The position numbers were made by a program, and so were the translations under genes. A stretch of 64,000 nucleotides of DNA, taken from contig NZ_BPEW01000014.1 of NCBI RefSeq assembly GCF_019654975.1, positions 1 to 64,000 of the forward strand, written 5' to 3'. Positions 16,852 to 25,992 of this stretch are shown piece by piece (positions within the stretch are counted from its first letter, which is position 1; each line of letters begins with the position of its first letter). The notes under the pieces are model-generated. The model was not told where the DNA came from and did not search any database. It saw only the letters and a program-made list of their open reading frames with translations. This DNA comes from Shewanella sp. c952 (GTDB taxonomy: Bacteria; Pseudomonadota; Gammaproteobacteria; Enterobacterales; Shewanellaceae).

Positions 16852-18261
16852 TTAACTCAGTAATTCAGCAGCTTTTACTAATGCCTCTTTCTCTTGTGGC
16901 GAACTCGTCATCTGCATTACAGATAACACCTGCTGTTCTAGCGACGCCCACAGAGGCTCAATAACTGCCAACTCTTCTTCATTCGCATGCTCTTTAGCAA
17001 GCTTCAGTAAAGAGGCAGAAGCAACCACATCGATGCGACCAAGCACCCCATCAGCTAATGCAATACTTAACTCTATCATAGCTGGCACACTATGGCCGTA
17101 CTTTATAACTTCACGTAAATAGGTTTCAGCTTGAGTATAATCCTCTATAAGACCTGTATCGTCATGCAGCATAGTCTGAGCTCTAGAAAGCATAGCATCT
17201 ACCTGCCCTTGTTCAGCGGCTTCCGCTAGCCAGTATTCACTTTTTATCGCATCTACTTCGCAGCCTTCGCCACGAGATAACATCAGCGCGAGATGGAACT
17301 GTGCGTGTGGAAAACCTGCTTTTGCTGCACGGCTGATATATTTATAAGCACACTGCAAATCTGATTTTTGATAGTAGAGCACCCCTAAGTTAGCCATAGC
17401 CTCAGATTGCTCAAGCTTTGCTGCTTGACTTAAATACTGCTCTGCAAGTTCAATATCAGCGGTGAAATGCTGACTACCAACTAGATAGAAGTAACCGAGT
17501 AGCGCCATCGCATTGGCAACGCCTGCAGTCGCCGCTTTGGCGATAGCTTGTTCGCCTGCAATAACATCAAATTCGCCGCTGTACCCATGGATCAGCGCCA
17601 CGCCGTGTTCAAAGAGCGCATTAATATCATGCTCAGCAGCTTGAGAGAACCAGTAACTCGCTTGCTTGAAAGATGCGGTAGAACGCTCTTTTACGCTATC
17701 CTCACTCCGCTCTTGTAATGCGAGCTCTTGCTCTCTTTGCATCAATGCCCTCGCCTTGAGTGACATCCCCACCAAATACTGTGACTCGGCATCTCGCTCC
17801 ATCACTGCGCGGTAACAGAGATCTCTACCCGCTAAGGCGTCAAACTCTTCAAAATAATATTCAGGACAGGCATTGCCAGTGACTTGCTTAAACAAGGTAT
17901 CCACGAGGTGCAGCAGGTTCTTAATCGCTCGTTGACTAAGCTGCTGTAATTGCTCTGGCGTTAGGTGATATTTTTCGGGATGAGCACCACGGTTACCATC
18001 TGTGCGTAATTTATGCAGTGCTCGAGTGGTTTTTACATCAATTAATCGACGTTGATTAAGTAGCTCAATGCGGTCATAGAGGTTGGGACTATCAAAATGA
18101 ATTGCACGCTTCTCGGCCAGTAAACTGGTTAGTTTATGGCTAAAACTTCTTACATGCAGTAACGCCTGAGTAGGCACATCGGTAACAAAACTTTTGGCTT
18201 TACGGTAGTCTTGCCCCAGCTCTGCCGAAAACTGATTAACGAATTCTATATCGTTTAACAA
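16852..18261 (-). CDS. DUF4145-like domain plus Sel1 repeats
   Basis: A 469-residue cytoplasmic protein. Residues about 15-110 resemble the DUF4145-type helical domain often found at the start of restriction-enzyme subunits (LLAEKRAIHFDSPNLYDRI, LHKLRTDGNRGAHPEKY). Residues about 155-420 are Sel1-like/TPR repeats (AESQYLVGMSLKA, ANAMALLGYFYLVGS, SEAMANLGVLYYQKS, PHAQFHLALMLSRG, VDAMLSRAQTM). Sel1 repeats bind protein partners. The combination suggests an adaptor or sensor rather than an enzyme. It appears monocistronic. The function is unknown. Confidence 0.75.
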   Translation of the reverse strand: MLNDIEFVNQFSAELGQDYRKAKSFVTDVPTQALLHVRSFSHKLTSLLAEKRAIHFDSPNLYDRIELLNQRRLIDVKTTRALHKLRTDGNRGAHPEKYHLTPEQLQQLSQRAIKNLLHLVDTLFKQVTGNACPEYYFEEFDALAGRDLCYRAVMERDAESQYLVGMSLKARALMQREQELALQERSEDSVKERSTASFKQASYWFSQAAEHDINALFEHGVALIHGYSGEFDVIAGEQAIAKAATAGVANAMALLGYFYLVGSQHFTADIELAEQYLSQAAKLEQSEAMANLGVLYYQKSDLQCAYKYISRAAKAGFPHAQFHLALMLSRGEGCEVDAIKSEYWLAEAAEQGQVDAMLSRAQTMLHDDTGLIEDYTQAETYLREVIKYGHSVPAMIELSIALADGVLGRIDVVASASLLKLAKEHANEEELAVIEPLWASLEQQVLSVMQMTSSPQEKEALVKAAELLS

Positions 18262-18369
18262 GATACGCTCCTACGCCGCTGACTGCGTCACACAGTAATA
18301 TGTTGAAACTCTATTACGAGCATTTTACTCAATACTCGTAATAAAGCTGATCGGCAATATCCGTGATTA

Positions 18370-19095
18370 CTACTCTAGATTGCCCTGCACATCAGAGTCG
18401 TCACGTGCAACCATGTACAAACGGAACAGTGCAACGTTCACAAATAGGCCGAAGAATGCCACAACCACTTCGCCAATAAGCTGTAACGGCACGCCGCCTA
18501 GCTGTGTTGCAAGTGCCAATACGCCACCAGCAAGAGAGATAGGGACATAGATTAATAATACCGTGATGGTTTTCAGCGTGATTGGTCCACTAAAGGTGAA
18601 ACTACGCTTAATAGCTTCCAAGGGGGTTAACCGCTCTACAACCACCATAAAATTAACGAATGCGAGTCGAGCAAATAGATAAATACTTAATACTAAACCG
18701 ATAATGCCAAGCATTGGGTTAATCGCTAGTAATACAATAAATGGTCCCACAACCGCTAAGCCAGATAACACTCCGGCCAACAAAAGGGTGGGTACAAAGT
18801 TCAGACTGGTTTTTAAGATCATAGCATTACTCGGACTGTGTCCCTGCGAGCGGATCTCTAAAAACAGTGTCAGAGCAGCGATAAGAAAAGAAAAAACCAA
18901 CAACAACACCATCATGGCGACCATGTGACTAGTGCCAAACTGTGGGTTTTCAAGATCGGCAGCGTTAATTTCTAGGCTCAACCATAACTGTATACCCACC
19001 TGGATAAACAATACAGGAACCAGCAGCATTGCTAATTGGCTAATATTATTACGAAAAAAATTAAAAGCTTGAGTCAAGATGGCTGATAATGACAT
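18370..19095 (-). CDS. YciC-like (UPF0259) inner membrane protein
   Basis: The start is set at the ATG at 19095 (MSLSAILTQ), with GGA seven bases upstream; a TTG at 19107 is in frame but less likely. The 241-residue protein has about six membrane segments. The opening FNFFRNN, the central VGPFIVLLAINP and FMVVVERLTPLEAIKRSF, and the C-terminal LFRLYMVARDD match the pattern of E. coli YciC. Function of the family is unknown. It is followed about 110 bp later by the Sel1 gene on the same strand. Confidence 0.72.
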   Translation of the reverse strand: MSLSAILTQAFNFFRNNISQLAMLLVPVLFIQVGIQLWLSLEINAADLENPQFGTSHMVAMMVLLLVFSFLIAALTLFLEIRSQGHSPSNAMILKTSLNFVPTLLLAGVLSGLAVVGPFIVLLAINPMLGIIGLVLSIYLFARLAFVNFMVVVERLTPLEAIKRSFTFSGPITLKTITVLLIYVPISLAGGVLALATQLGGVPLQLIGEVVVAFFGLFVNVALFRLYMVARDDSDVQGNLE

Positions 19096-19280
19096 AGGGT
19101 ATTCCAAACATTGAAATTGAATAACACGAATTAAGGCTAAGGATACCCAAATTTGGTAATTAATGCACAGTTCAAATCACGTATTTACTATTTCTAAAAA
19201 GTAAAAAAACTGCAAACGAACTGTTAAAACCGTTAAACTAATAAAAAATGCAACAGATAAACCTTAAAAGGATGACCCTC

Positions 19281-19790
19281 ATGAAATTATTGACCGCGAC
19301 TTTTCTCGCTATGCTTAGCCTTGTATCGACTCAGGCTACCGCTCACGGGTTAGACTCGCTAACAGAAGTCACCAACGCTATATCTAAACCATCAGAATCA
19401 AGTGATTTAGTAGGCAGTGTCATGTCACAGTTGGGTTTAAGCCAGGGCCAAGCAGAAGGTGGTTTAGGTAGCTTGCTATCATTAGCACAGTCTTCTTTGG
19501 GTAGCAGCGACTTTAGCACTATTTCAGATTCTATCCCTGGTATTGACGGCTTACTAGGTGCAGTGCCAAAGCTAGACAACGATTCGGGTATGTCTGGCTT
19601 ACTTTCCAAAGCTGGCGGATTCGGTGAATCATTACAGGGCGGAGCAATGGTTTATGATGCCTTCGAAAAGCTAGGGATCTCTAAAGATCTTGCCGCACCT
19701 ATGGTTGATATCGTTAAAGGCTACCTCGATGCGAATGGTACTTCTGGTACTTCAGATCTTTTGATGAAGGGTCTTGGCGCCATTTTATAA
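19281..19790 (+). CDS. Secreted DUF2780-family protein
   Basis: The ATG at 19281 is chosen because AAGG lies nine bases upstream and the signal peptide then begins at once (MKLLTATFLAMLSLVS, cleavage after TATA). The 169-residue protein is Gly/Ser/Leu-rich with LVGSVMSQLGLSQGQAEGGL and LGSLLSLAQSSL, the pattern of the DUF2780 family of small exported proteins. No Cys. Function unknown. A strong hairpin follows the stop codon. Confidence 0.75.
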   Translation: MKLLTATFLAMLSLVSTQATAHGLDSLTEVTNAISKPSESSDLVGSVMSQLGLSQGQAEGGLGSLLSLAQSSLGSSDFSTISDSIPGIDGLLGAVPKLDNDSGMSGLLSKAGGFGESLQGGAMVYDAFEKLGISKDLAAPMVDIVKGYLDANGTSGTSDLLMKGLGAIL

Positions 19791-19801
19791 GCTTCATTGG
19801 T

Positions 19802-19843
19802 ATCTTGGCTTATCATTGATAAGCTATCAATATAAGCCAAGAT
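19802..19843 (+). terminator. Large hairpin after the DUF2780 gene
   Basis: ATCTTGGCTTAT (19802-19813) pairs with ATAAGCCAAGAT (19832-19843), and the inner ATTGATA / TATCAAT extends the stem to about 19 pairs with a 3-nt loop and one unpaired base. It begins 12 bp after the stop codon. There is no T run directly after it, so it may protect the 3' end as much as terminate. Confidence 0.65.
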
Positions 19844-20029
19844 GGAACTCTCTCTTTATTTGCCGCTCTAAGTTATATTCACCGTAATTACATTGAGTAA
19901 ATAACCATTCAGTTCTACTCAAACTTGCCATTCAGAATGTATAGATGAGACAACAGTGTCCCTACTTACGCAAACGGACGCTACTGACAACAGTAGAATG
20001 TAGTGGTTATTATCTATTGAGGAGTTTAC

Positions 20030-20488
20030 ATGCTTGCCAAGCTAAAACAGTTTTTTGAATCCCCTAATCAGACATTATCTGCCGAGGAGCAAGCTCATCA
20101 TCTCAACCTAGCAGCTGCAAGTTTACTACTAGAAGTTGTTATGGCCGATGAAACTATGTCAGATGAAGAAGCCAAGATACTGCCCGAGCTACTTACCACC
20201 AGCTTAGGCTTGTCCGTTAATGATGTCGGCGCATTGATACAAGACGCGACCGTATCACAAAGTAATTCAATCTCACTGTACGAATTTACTCAAGCGATTA
20301 ATGACAACTTTGATATTGAACAAAAACAGCAACTAATTCTCGCAATGTGGCGCCTTGCCTATGCTGATGGTCATCTGTGCCAATATGAAGACCAGATGAT
20401 CCGTCGCACTTCAGAATTACTTTACTTAAGACATAGCGAGCTTATTCAGATGCGTAATCTTGCCATTGAAACACAACAGAAGTCTTAA
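20030..20488 (+). CDS. TerB-family protein
   Basis: A 152-residue all-helical protein. Two halves carry the TerB-type acidic motifs: AAASLLLEVVMADETMSDEEAKIL (about 20-45) and MWRLAYADGHLCQYEDQMIRR (about 105-125). The fold resembles tellurite-resistance TerB and DnaJ-associated TerB domains, but no ter operon is nearby. There is a good GAGGAG site before the ATG. Its stop lies 1 bp from the end of the converging yjeH. Function not known. Confidence 0.78.
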   Translation: MLAKLKQFFESPNQTLSAEEQAHHLNLAAASLLLEVVMADETMSDEEAKILPELLTTSLGLSVNDVGALIQDATVSQSNSISLYEFTQAINDNFDIEQKQQLILAMWRLAYADGHLCQYEDQMIRRTSELLYLRHSELIQMRNLAIETQQKS

Positions 20489-20489
20489 G

Positions 20490-21746
20490 TTATTCCGTGA
20501 CCCATTGTTTACGGCTGAGGTGTGTTTTCTGTAGCCATAACATTGGAAATAACACCAGCATTAAGAGTATGGCGTAAGCCATATTCCAACCTAATGCAAA
20601 ACCAATCACTGCACATAACATACAACTAAGCGCGACCAAAGGCAGATAGCGCTTGCTCAGCAGTTTTACCGCAGCGAACATAGCTGCTAAGTAGATAATA
20701 ACAAACACTCCATTGCTCCAAGCAATCAGATCCTCTAGCTGCTGACCTGTTGCATAGGTCAGAATTATCACCAATGCCATTGAAACCAGTACCGCGATTG
20801 ATGCACGAGCAGGAGAATTGTGCTGATTTAGCTTGTTAAAGTACTTAGGCAACACACCGTCACGACTAAAGCTCCAGATAAGCCTAGATACACTGGCGGT
20901 ATACACATTAACGGTCGCCAAACCACTGACAATCCCTAGAATGCCGATGACCTGTGCACCATAACCGCCCAGCAAGCTATCGAACACTCCAACCATTGCC
21001 ACAGGCGTTTCGCTGGGGACGATAAGCAATAGCAAAGTACAAGCTAAATAGACAATACCCACCAGCACGGTGCCAATAAACATCGCCGGGATCATATCTC
21101 GCTTAGGGTTACGAAAATCGCCCGCCAGATGGGTCATTGCTTCAATACCAAGAAAGCTCCAAAAAGCGATACCGACAGCAGCCATCACTAAACTCACGTT
21201 AGGGCTATCTTGATGGGTAAAAGATTCAAGCTCAGACAAGCTCATTCCGACACCACCAAAAAGTGCCACGACTACCGAAACAATCGCTAGCGTTAAAGCA
21301 AACTGCAGTTTGGCAGAGACTTGAATGCCTCTTAGGTTTAATAGTAGCAATGCTCCAAGCAGTAACAATTCTGTAGCCACTTGTGCCCACCCCTCTATCG
21401 GCACCAGAGCATTCACAAATTGGAAGGTCATTAAAATTGCAGCTGGCGCTCCAATAGGCACCACCAGCAAAAACATTAGCCCTATGGTTCGTCCAGCAGT
21501 TCGACCAAATGCCTTTTCAACAAAATACGCAGGACCCGCAGCATGGGGCAGTACACTGGCTAAGCGGCCAAACACTAAGGTCACAGGAATAATTGCCAGA
21601 GTGAGCACCAACCAAGCAATTAATGCGCCCTGTCCCGCAGTGACTATGGTCATTTGCGGTAAGATAAATACTCCGGTACCCAACAAAGTGGTGGCCATCA
21701 AGCCAGCACCTTGCCAACGTCCTATTGTTGCTGATATTTGGTTCAT
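20490..21746 (-). CDS. yjeH: YjeH-type methionine/branched-chain amino acid exporter (APC family)
   Basis: A 418-residue, 12-segment APC-superfamily protein, the same length as E. coli YjeH. The TM1 motif LMATTLLGTGVFILPQ and the TM2-3 region PHAAGPAYFVEKAFGRTAGR match that exporter of L-methionine and branched-chain amino acids. TM6 contains GIAFWSFLGIEAMTHLAGDFRNPKRD. It is divergent from an Lrp/AsnC-family gene 142 bp away, so amino acid-responsive control is likely. Confidence 0.85.
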   Translation of the reverse strand: MNQISATIGRWQGAGLMATTLLGTGVFILPQMTIVTAGQGALIAWLVLTLAIIPVTLVFGRLASVLPHAAGPAYFVEKAFGRTAGRTIGLMFLLVVPIGAPAAILMTFQFVNALVPIEGWAQVATELLLLGALLLLNLRGIQVSAKLQFALTLAIVSVVVALFGGVGMSLSELESFTHQDSPNVSLVMAAVGIAFWSFLGIEAMTHLAGDFRNPKRDMIPAMFIGTVLVGIVYLACTLLLLIVPSETPVAMVGVFDSLLGGYGAQVIGILGIVSGLATVNVYTASVSRLIWSFSRDGVLPKYFNKLNQHNSPARASIAVLVSMALVIILTYATGQQLEDLIAWSNGVFVIIYLAAMFAAVKLLSKRYLPLVALSCMLCAVIGFALGWNMAYAILLMLVLFPMLWLQKTHLSRKQWVTE

Positions 21747-21888
21747 CTCATATACTCACTGACTTCAATGGCACCATTATAGTTCTAGACTTAACTGCAA
21801 TCTGCGCTTGCGCGCAACCAAGTTCACCGAAGATACCGTCATTTTGTCGGCATTCTATTTACTTACCGCCATTATGTGGAACTACACT

Positions 21889-22317
21889 ATGGATAAGTTT
21901 GATAACGCTATTATAACGGCCTTAAGAACCGATGCTCGTCGTAGTATCTCTGATATTGCGACGGAGGTTAACTTATCACGCTCGGCAGTCACAGAGCGAA
22001 TTAAGAAGATGGAAAAGAACGGCACCATTCGGGGTTACCAAGTGCTATTAAGCGCTTCGCAAACAGAAGGGGTAACGGCCTATTTTGAAATCCGTCATCA
22101 ATGTCCGAACTGTGCAGACATCGTTAAAGTGTTCCGTACCATTCCAGAGATCATTACCTGCAGAGGCATCACCGGTGATATGGATCTTTTAGTTTATGTC
22201 AATGCACCGTCAATGAAGCGATTACATCAAATTCGAGAATTTATCGATGCTCACCCAGATATAACTAAAACAAAAACTCATGTGGTGATGAGCGAGTGGA
22301 TTGATAATCAAGGCTAA
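21889..22317 (+). CDS. Lrp/AsnC family transcriptional regulator
   Basis: The start at 21889 (MDKFDNAI) gives 142 residues and the canonical Lrp N-terminus; an open frame extends upstream to 21808 but has no family match. The helix-turn-helix is at about 18-45 (SISDIATEVNLSRSAVTERIKKME), and a RAM/AsnC effector-binding domain covers about 65-140, with the conserved ITGDMDLLVYV. It lies next to, and divergent from, the YjeH-like exporter. The likely role is to sense an amino acid and control that gene; this is inferred from position. Confidence 0.88.
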   Translation: MDKFDNAIITALRTDARRSISDIATEVNLSRSAVTERIKKMEKNGTIRGYQVLLSASQTEGVTAYFEIRHQCPNCADIVKVFRTIPEIITCRGITGDMDLLVYVNAPSMKRLHQIREFIDAHPDITKTKTHVVMSEWIDNQG

Positions 22318-22428
22318 AGGTAAAAGCTGGGCTAGGATTTAGTGAAGTTGATATAAAACCAAAGCCGATCATATTCCTTTGCCCTAAAGCAAGTTAAACT
22401 AGCATTATCATTGGGATGGTAATTATCT

Positions 22429-24138
22429 ATGCAAACTGAACATACAGCTGAATTGAACTTGTTATGGGGAACATTGATCTTAGAGGAGCTTGCTCGTCTA
22501 GGCGTTAAACATGTGTGTATGGCACCGGGATCGCGCTCCACTCCGTTAACTCTTGCTGCCGCCAAGCAGACAAGCCTTCAGCAACACCTACATTTCGATG
22601 AACGTGGTCTAGGTTTTATGGCGCTAGGATTGGCTAAAGCGAGTGCTGCTCCAGTGGCGATAATTACCACCTCAGGTACCGCGGTTGCCAACCTATACCC
22701 GGCAGTAATTGAAGCCTGGTTAACCCATGTGCCACTTATCGTGCTCTCCGGCGACCGTCCACCAGAGCTGATTGACTGCGGCGCCAATCAAGCCATAAAC
22801 CAGCCAGCAATATTTACCCAATATGCTAAAGCGCTCAATCTACCGACACCGGATCTCAATATCAGTCCGGCAGCGCTATTAAGCAGCATCGATGATGCAG
22901 TGAGCAATCAAACCCAACCAGTACATATAAACTGTATGTACCGTGAACCGCTTTACCCTGCTGAACCACAAGCCGACTTTAGCCGGTACTTAAAACCTAT
23001 CGCCCAATGGCAGCAAGATCGTACGCCCTATATTCAGTATGCTGCAAATACCGCATCGCAGCTCCCAACCGCTGATGCACTCGCGCGATTTGTCCATGGC
23101 AAAGGGGTGATTGTGGCGGCAACGCTACCTCCTGAGCACAACCCAGAGCAGCTTATCGCACTTTCTATTAAGCTCGGTTGGCCAATTGTGACCGACGCAC
23201 AGTCGCAACTTAGACAAAGTAGTGCTGCCATTGGCAATGTCGATCAACTGCTATTGCATCCAAAGTCTCAAGCGATATTAGCGCAAGCGGAAAAGGTACT
23301 GGTGTTTGGCGGTCGTATTTTATCAAAGCGGCTCATCAGCTATTTAAACGAAAAACAGTGGAAGGATTACTGGCAAGTCTTGCCCCAACAACAAAGACTC
23401 GATCCTAGCCATAAAGCTAAACAACAGTGGATAGCCAAAGCAGATACCTTTAGCCAGTTGCCATGGCCGCGCTCATCCGAGGCGCAGTGGGCACTCGCAC
23501 TCACACAGCACAATGCTGCACTAGAGACACTATTCCAACAACAGATAGACCATGCTGATTTTGGTGAAGCGCAAGCCATTAGAGCGATAGCCCAGCGTCA
23601 AACCTCTTCGCAGCAATTGTTCATTGGAAATAGTTTGCCGGTACGATTATTTGATATGTACGCCCCTATCACTGCTGACTACGCCAATGTGTTTACCAAT
23701 CGCGGCGCATCGGGTATTGATGGCCTGTTAGCGACGGCATGCGGAGTTGCAATTGCAGATAAAAAACCAACGACATTGATTATTGGTGATATCTCTCAGC
23801 TACATGATCTCAACTCACTGGCGATTGCCCGAACAGTAACCAGCCCCTTTGTGATTGTTATCCTCAATAACGATGGCGGCAATATATTTAACCTGTTGCC
23901 AGTACCTAACGAGCAGCTAAGAACCGACTACTACCGCTTATCCCATGGCCTTGAATTTGGTTTCGGTGCCGCCATGTTTGGTTTAGCCTACAACCAAACC
24001 GACAACCTCGATGACTTTATTGAATCTTATGAGTATGCGATGACTTATGCAGGCCCATCAGTCATTGAGGTTAGCGTGTCGCAGAATCAAGCGAGCGATC
24101 AAATTGCTGCCATTGCCACTTGGGTAAAACAGAGTTAA
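22429..24138 (+). CDS. menD: MenD, SEPHCHC synthase of menaquinone biosynthesis
   Basis: A 569-residue thiamine-diphosphate enzyme that joins 2-oxoglutarate to isochorismate to form SEPHCHC, the first committed step of menaquinone synthesis. Visible features: [16 protein letters not shown] at the N-terminus with the substrate-binding Ser-Arg-Ser, [19 protein letters not shown]-type region ([14 protein letters not shown]), [17 protein letters not shown], and the C-terminal ThDP motif [12 protein letters not shown]...NNDGGNIF. First gene of menD-menH-menC-menE. Menaquinone is the electron donor to CymA encoded downstream. Confidence 0.96.
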   Translation: MQTEHTAELNLLWGTLILEELARLGVKHVCMAPGSRSTPLTLAAAKQTSLQQHLHFDERGLGFMALGLAKASAAPVAIITTSGTAVANLYPAVIEAWLTHVPLIVLSGDRPPELIDCGANQAINQPAIFTQYAKALNLPTPDLNISPAALLSSIDDAVSNQTQPVHINCMYREPLYPAEPQADFSRYLKPIAQWQQDRTPYIQYAANTASQLPTADALARFVHGKGVIVAATLPPEHNPEQLIALSIKLGWPIVTDAQSQLRQSSAAIGNVDQLLLHPKSQAILAQAEKVLVFGGRILSKRLISYLNEKQWKDYWQVLPQQQRLDPSHKAKQQWIAKADTFSQLPWPRSSEAQWALALTQHNAALETLFQQQIDHADFGEAQAIRAIAQRQTSSQQLFIGNSLPVRLFDMYAPITADYANVFTNRGASGIDGLLATACGVAIADKKPTTLIIGDISQLHDLNSLAIARTVTSPFVIVILNNDGGNIFNLLPVPNEQLRTDYYRLSHGLEFGFGAAMFGLAYNQTDNLDDFIESYEYAMTYAGPSVIEVSVSQNQASDQIAAIATWVKQS

Positions 24139-24959
24139 TGCTAAGTTATCGCTGCCAAGGTCAACCTAACAACCCTGCCATAGTGCTACTGCATGGTTTC
24201 TTAGGCGATAAACAAGATTGGTTAGCTGTCACTGAAGTACTCGCTGAGCAATATTACTGTATTAGCATTGATCTGCCCGGCCATGGCGACACTCTCGATC
24301 AACCGCTGCCAACTCCTGGATTTGAAACTTGCTGCGCACTCATTGAGCAAACCGTCTCTAAATTAGGTATAGAGCAGTATCACCTCATTGGTTATTCGCT
24401 CGGCGGCCGTATTGCACTGCATCTGGCTCGCCGCTATCCGGGGTGTGTACTAAGCCTTATCCTAGAGTCTTGCCATCCAGGTCTACAATCCGAGCAAGAT
24501 AAAACACAGCGAAAAATCAATGATGCGCTATGGGCAGACAAACTCGCCCACCTTGATATCACGGCATTTTTAACCCAGTGGTACCAACAAGCCGTTTTTG
24601 CCGACCTTAGCAGCACTGAACAGCAAACGATGATTAAACGCCGTAGCGGTAATCAAGGCGCAAAACTGAGCAACTGTTATCAAGCCACTTCACTGGCACA
24701 GCAAGCTGACTTATGGGATACACCGGCAGTGATCAGTGCACCCTGTTTTTTTATTGCAGGTTCCGATGATAACAAGTTTCTGTCACTCGCCACGCGCTGG
24801 CAGCAACAATACCCACTCAAGCTTTATCCTGTGAATGCCAGTGGCCATAATGTTCATAGCGCAGCGCCTGACACCTTTAGTCAGTTAGTTTTGCGGCTAC
24901 TGAAACCCCTTGCCGTTAACCCAATATTACCTAATAGGCCTCTAAATGATCCTGAGTAA
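24138..24959 (+). CDS. menH: MenH, SHCHC synthase (alpha/beta hydrolase)
   Basis: The start is the ATG at 24138, whose first base is the last base of the menD stop (TAATG). The 273-residue alpha/beta hydrolase removes pyruvate from SEPHCHC to give SHCHC. Motifs: oxyanion HGFLGDKQDW, nucleophile elbow GYSLGG, FFIAGSDDNKF with the acid residue, and the catalytic His in ASGHNVHSAAP. It overlaps menC by 14 bp. Coupled translation within the men operon is expected. Confidence 0.92.
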   Translation: MLSYRCQGQPNNPAIVLLHGFLGDKQDWLAVTEVLAEQYYCISIDLPGHGDTLDQPLPTPGFETCCALIEQTVSKLGIEQYHLIGYSLGGRIALHLARRYPGCVLSLILESCHPGLQSEQDKTQRKINDALWADKLAHLDITAFLTQWYQQAVFADLSSTEQQTMIKRRSGNQGAKLSNCYQATSLAQQADLWDTPAVISAPCFFIAGSDDNKFLSLATRWQQQYPLKLYPVNASGHNVHSAAPDTFSQLVLRLLKPLAVNPILPNRPLNDPE

Positions 24960-25986
24960 ACTTAGCCTTTATCAATTCAGTATTGAACTCGATCGATTAC
25001 TGCCAGTGGGTAAACAACGGATAGATAACCGTAGCGGCTTAGTTCTGGCTGCAACTGCCGATGCAGATACTAGCGAACGCACTGAATATGTTGAGATCTC
25101 GCCCCTTTCTGGTCACGATGTCGATGGCAATCCACTCACAGGTTTTAGCCAGCACTCCTTAGCCCAAACCGTTACAGAACTAACTAACAACTTACCCGCA
25201 CTGCTACAACAGCCTGTCGATACACTGCTAGATTTAGCAGACAATACTGAGCAGCATGCTATCGCCTTTGGTTTAAGCTTGATGCACGCCAAACTGATGG
25301 GTTCACTTGACGGCCATAGCCTAGAGAGCCGCACAATACCGCTTATCTATCGCAACCAAGATGAACCTCTGAGCGCTGTTGCCGAGCGAGTAAAAGCACT
25401 TGCCAGCAATGTTCATGCAGTAAAAGTCAAAGTGGCGCAGACATCGCTAGAAGATGAAATTCAGCTTATTCATCAGATTTTAGCGATTCGCTCTGATCTC
25501 AAACTTAGGCTAGATGCCAATCGCGGCTTTGAGTTACAACAAGCAATCGAATTTATCGCCTGCATTCCACTAAATGCAATTGAGTACATTGAAGAGCCGT
25601 GCCGACAGCCAGGCGATAATCCACATTTTTATAAAGCCATTGAAGCACCTTGGGCGCTAGATGAATCGCTCAATGACCCCGATTACCAATTTGAGATGCA
25701 AGCGGGACTTTGCGCCATCATCATCAAACCTATGCTGTTAGGTAGCTTAAATAAACTACAAGCATTGCAGCATGTTGCTAATGAACACGCAGTGCGGACA
25801 ATTCTAAGTTCAAGTTTGGAAGCCAGCTTAGGCATTGATGCTCTGAGTCGCCTGGCTAGCATAGTTACACCGGATGAAATCCCTGGTATAGACACCTTAG
25901 CTGCCTTTAGCCAAGACTTACTGCAAAGCTCAGGTAAAGCTAAATGCCTAGAGCTGAGCGACCTACAACTGTTATTAAAGCTGTAG
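24946..25986 (+). CDS. menC: MenC, o-succinylbenzoate synthase
   Basis: A 346-residue enolase-superfamily enzyme that dehydrates SHCHC to o-succinylbenzoate. Catalytic features visible: KVKV (Lys base), LRLDANRGF with the first metal Asp, EYIEEP with a metal Glu, ALDES with the third acid, and IIIKPMLLG with the second Lys. It begins inside menH (14-bp overlap) and is followed 6 bp later by menE. Confidence 0.93.
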   Translation: MILSKLSLYQFSIELDRLLPVGKQRIDNRSGLVLAATADADTSERTEYVEISPLSGHDVDGNPLTGFSQHSLAQTVTELTNNLPALLQQPVDTLLDLADNTEQHAIAFGLSLMHAKLMGSLDGHSLESRTIPLIYRNQDEPLSAVAERVKALASNVHAVKVKVAQTSLEDEIQLIHQILAIRSDLKLRLDANRGFELQQAIEFIACIPLNAIEYIEEPCRQPGDNPHFYKAIEAPWALDESLNDPDYQFEMQAGLCAIIIKPMLLGSLNKLQALQHVANEHAVRTILSSSLEASLGIDALSRLASIVTPDEIPGIDTLAAFSQDLLQSSGKAKCLELSDLQLLLKL

Positions 25987-25992
25987 CCCGAG

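Noticed and set aside
21325-21762. 145-codon open frame antisense to yjeH
   Set aside because: It is the complement of a clear APC-family transporter. The product is Pro/Ala/Thr-rich without domains.
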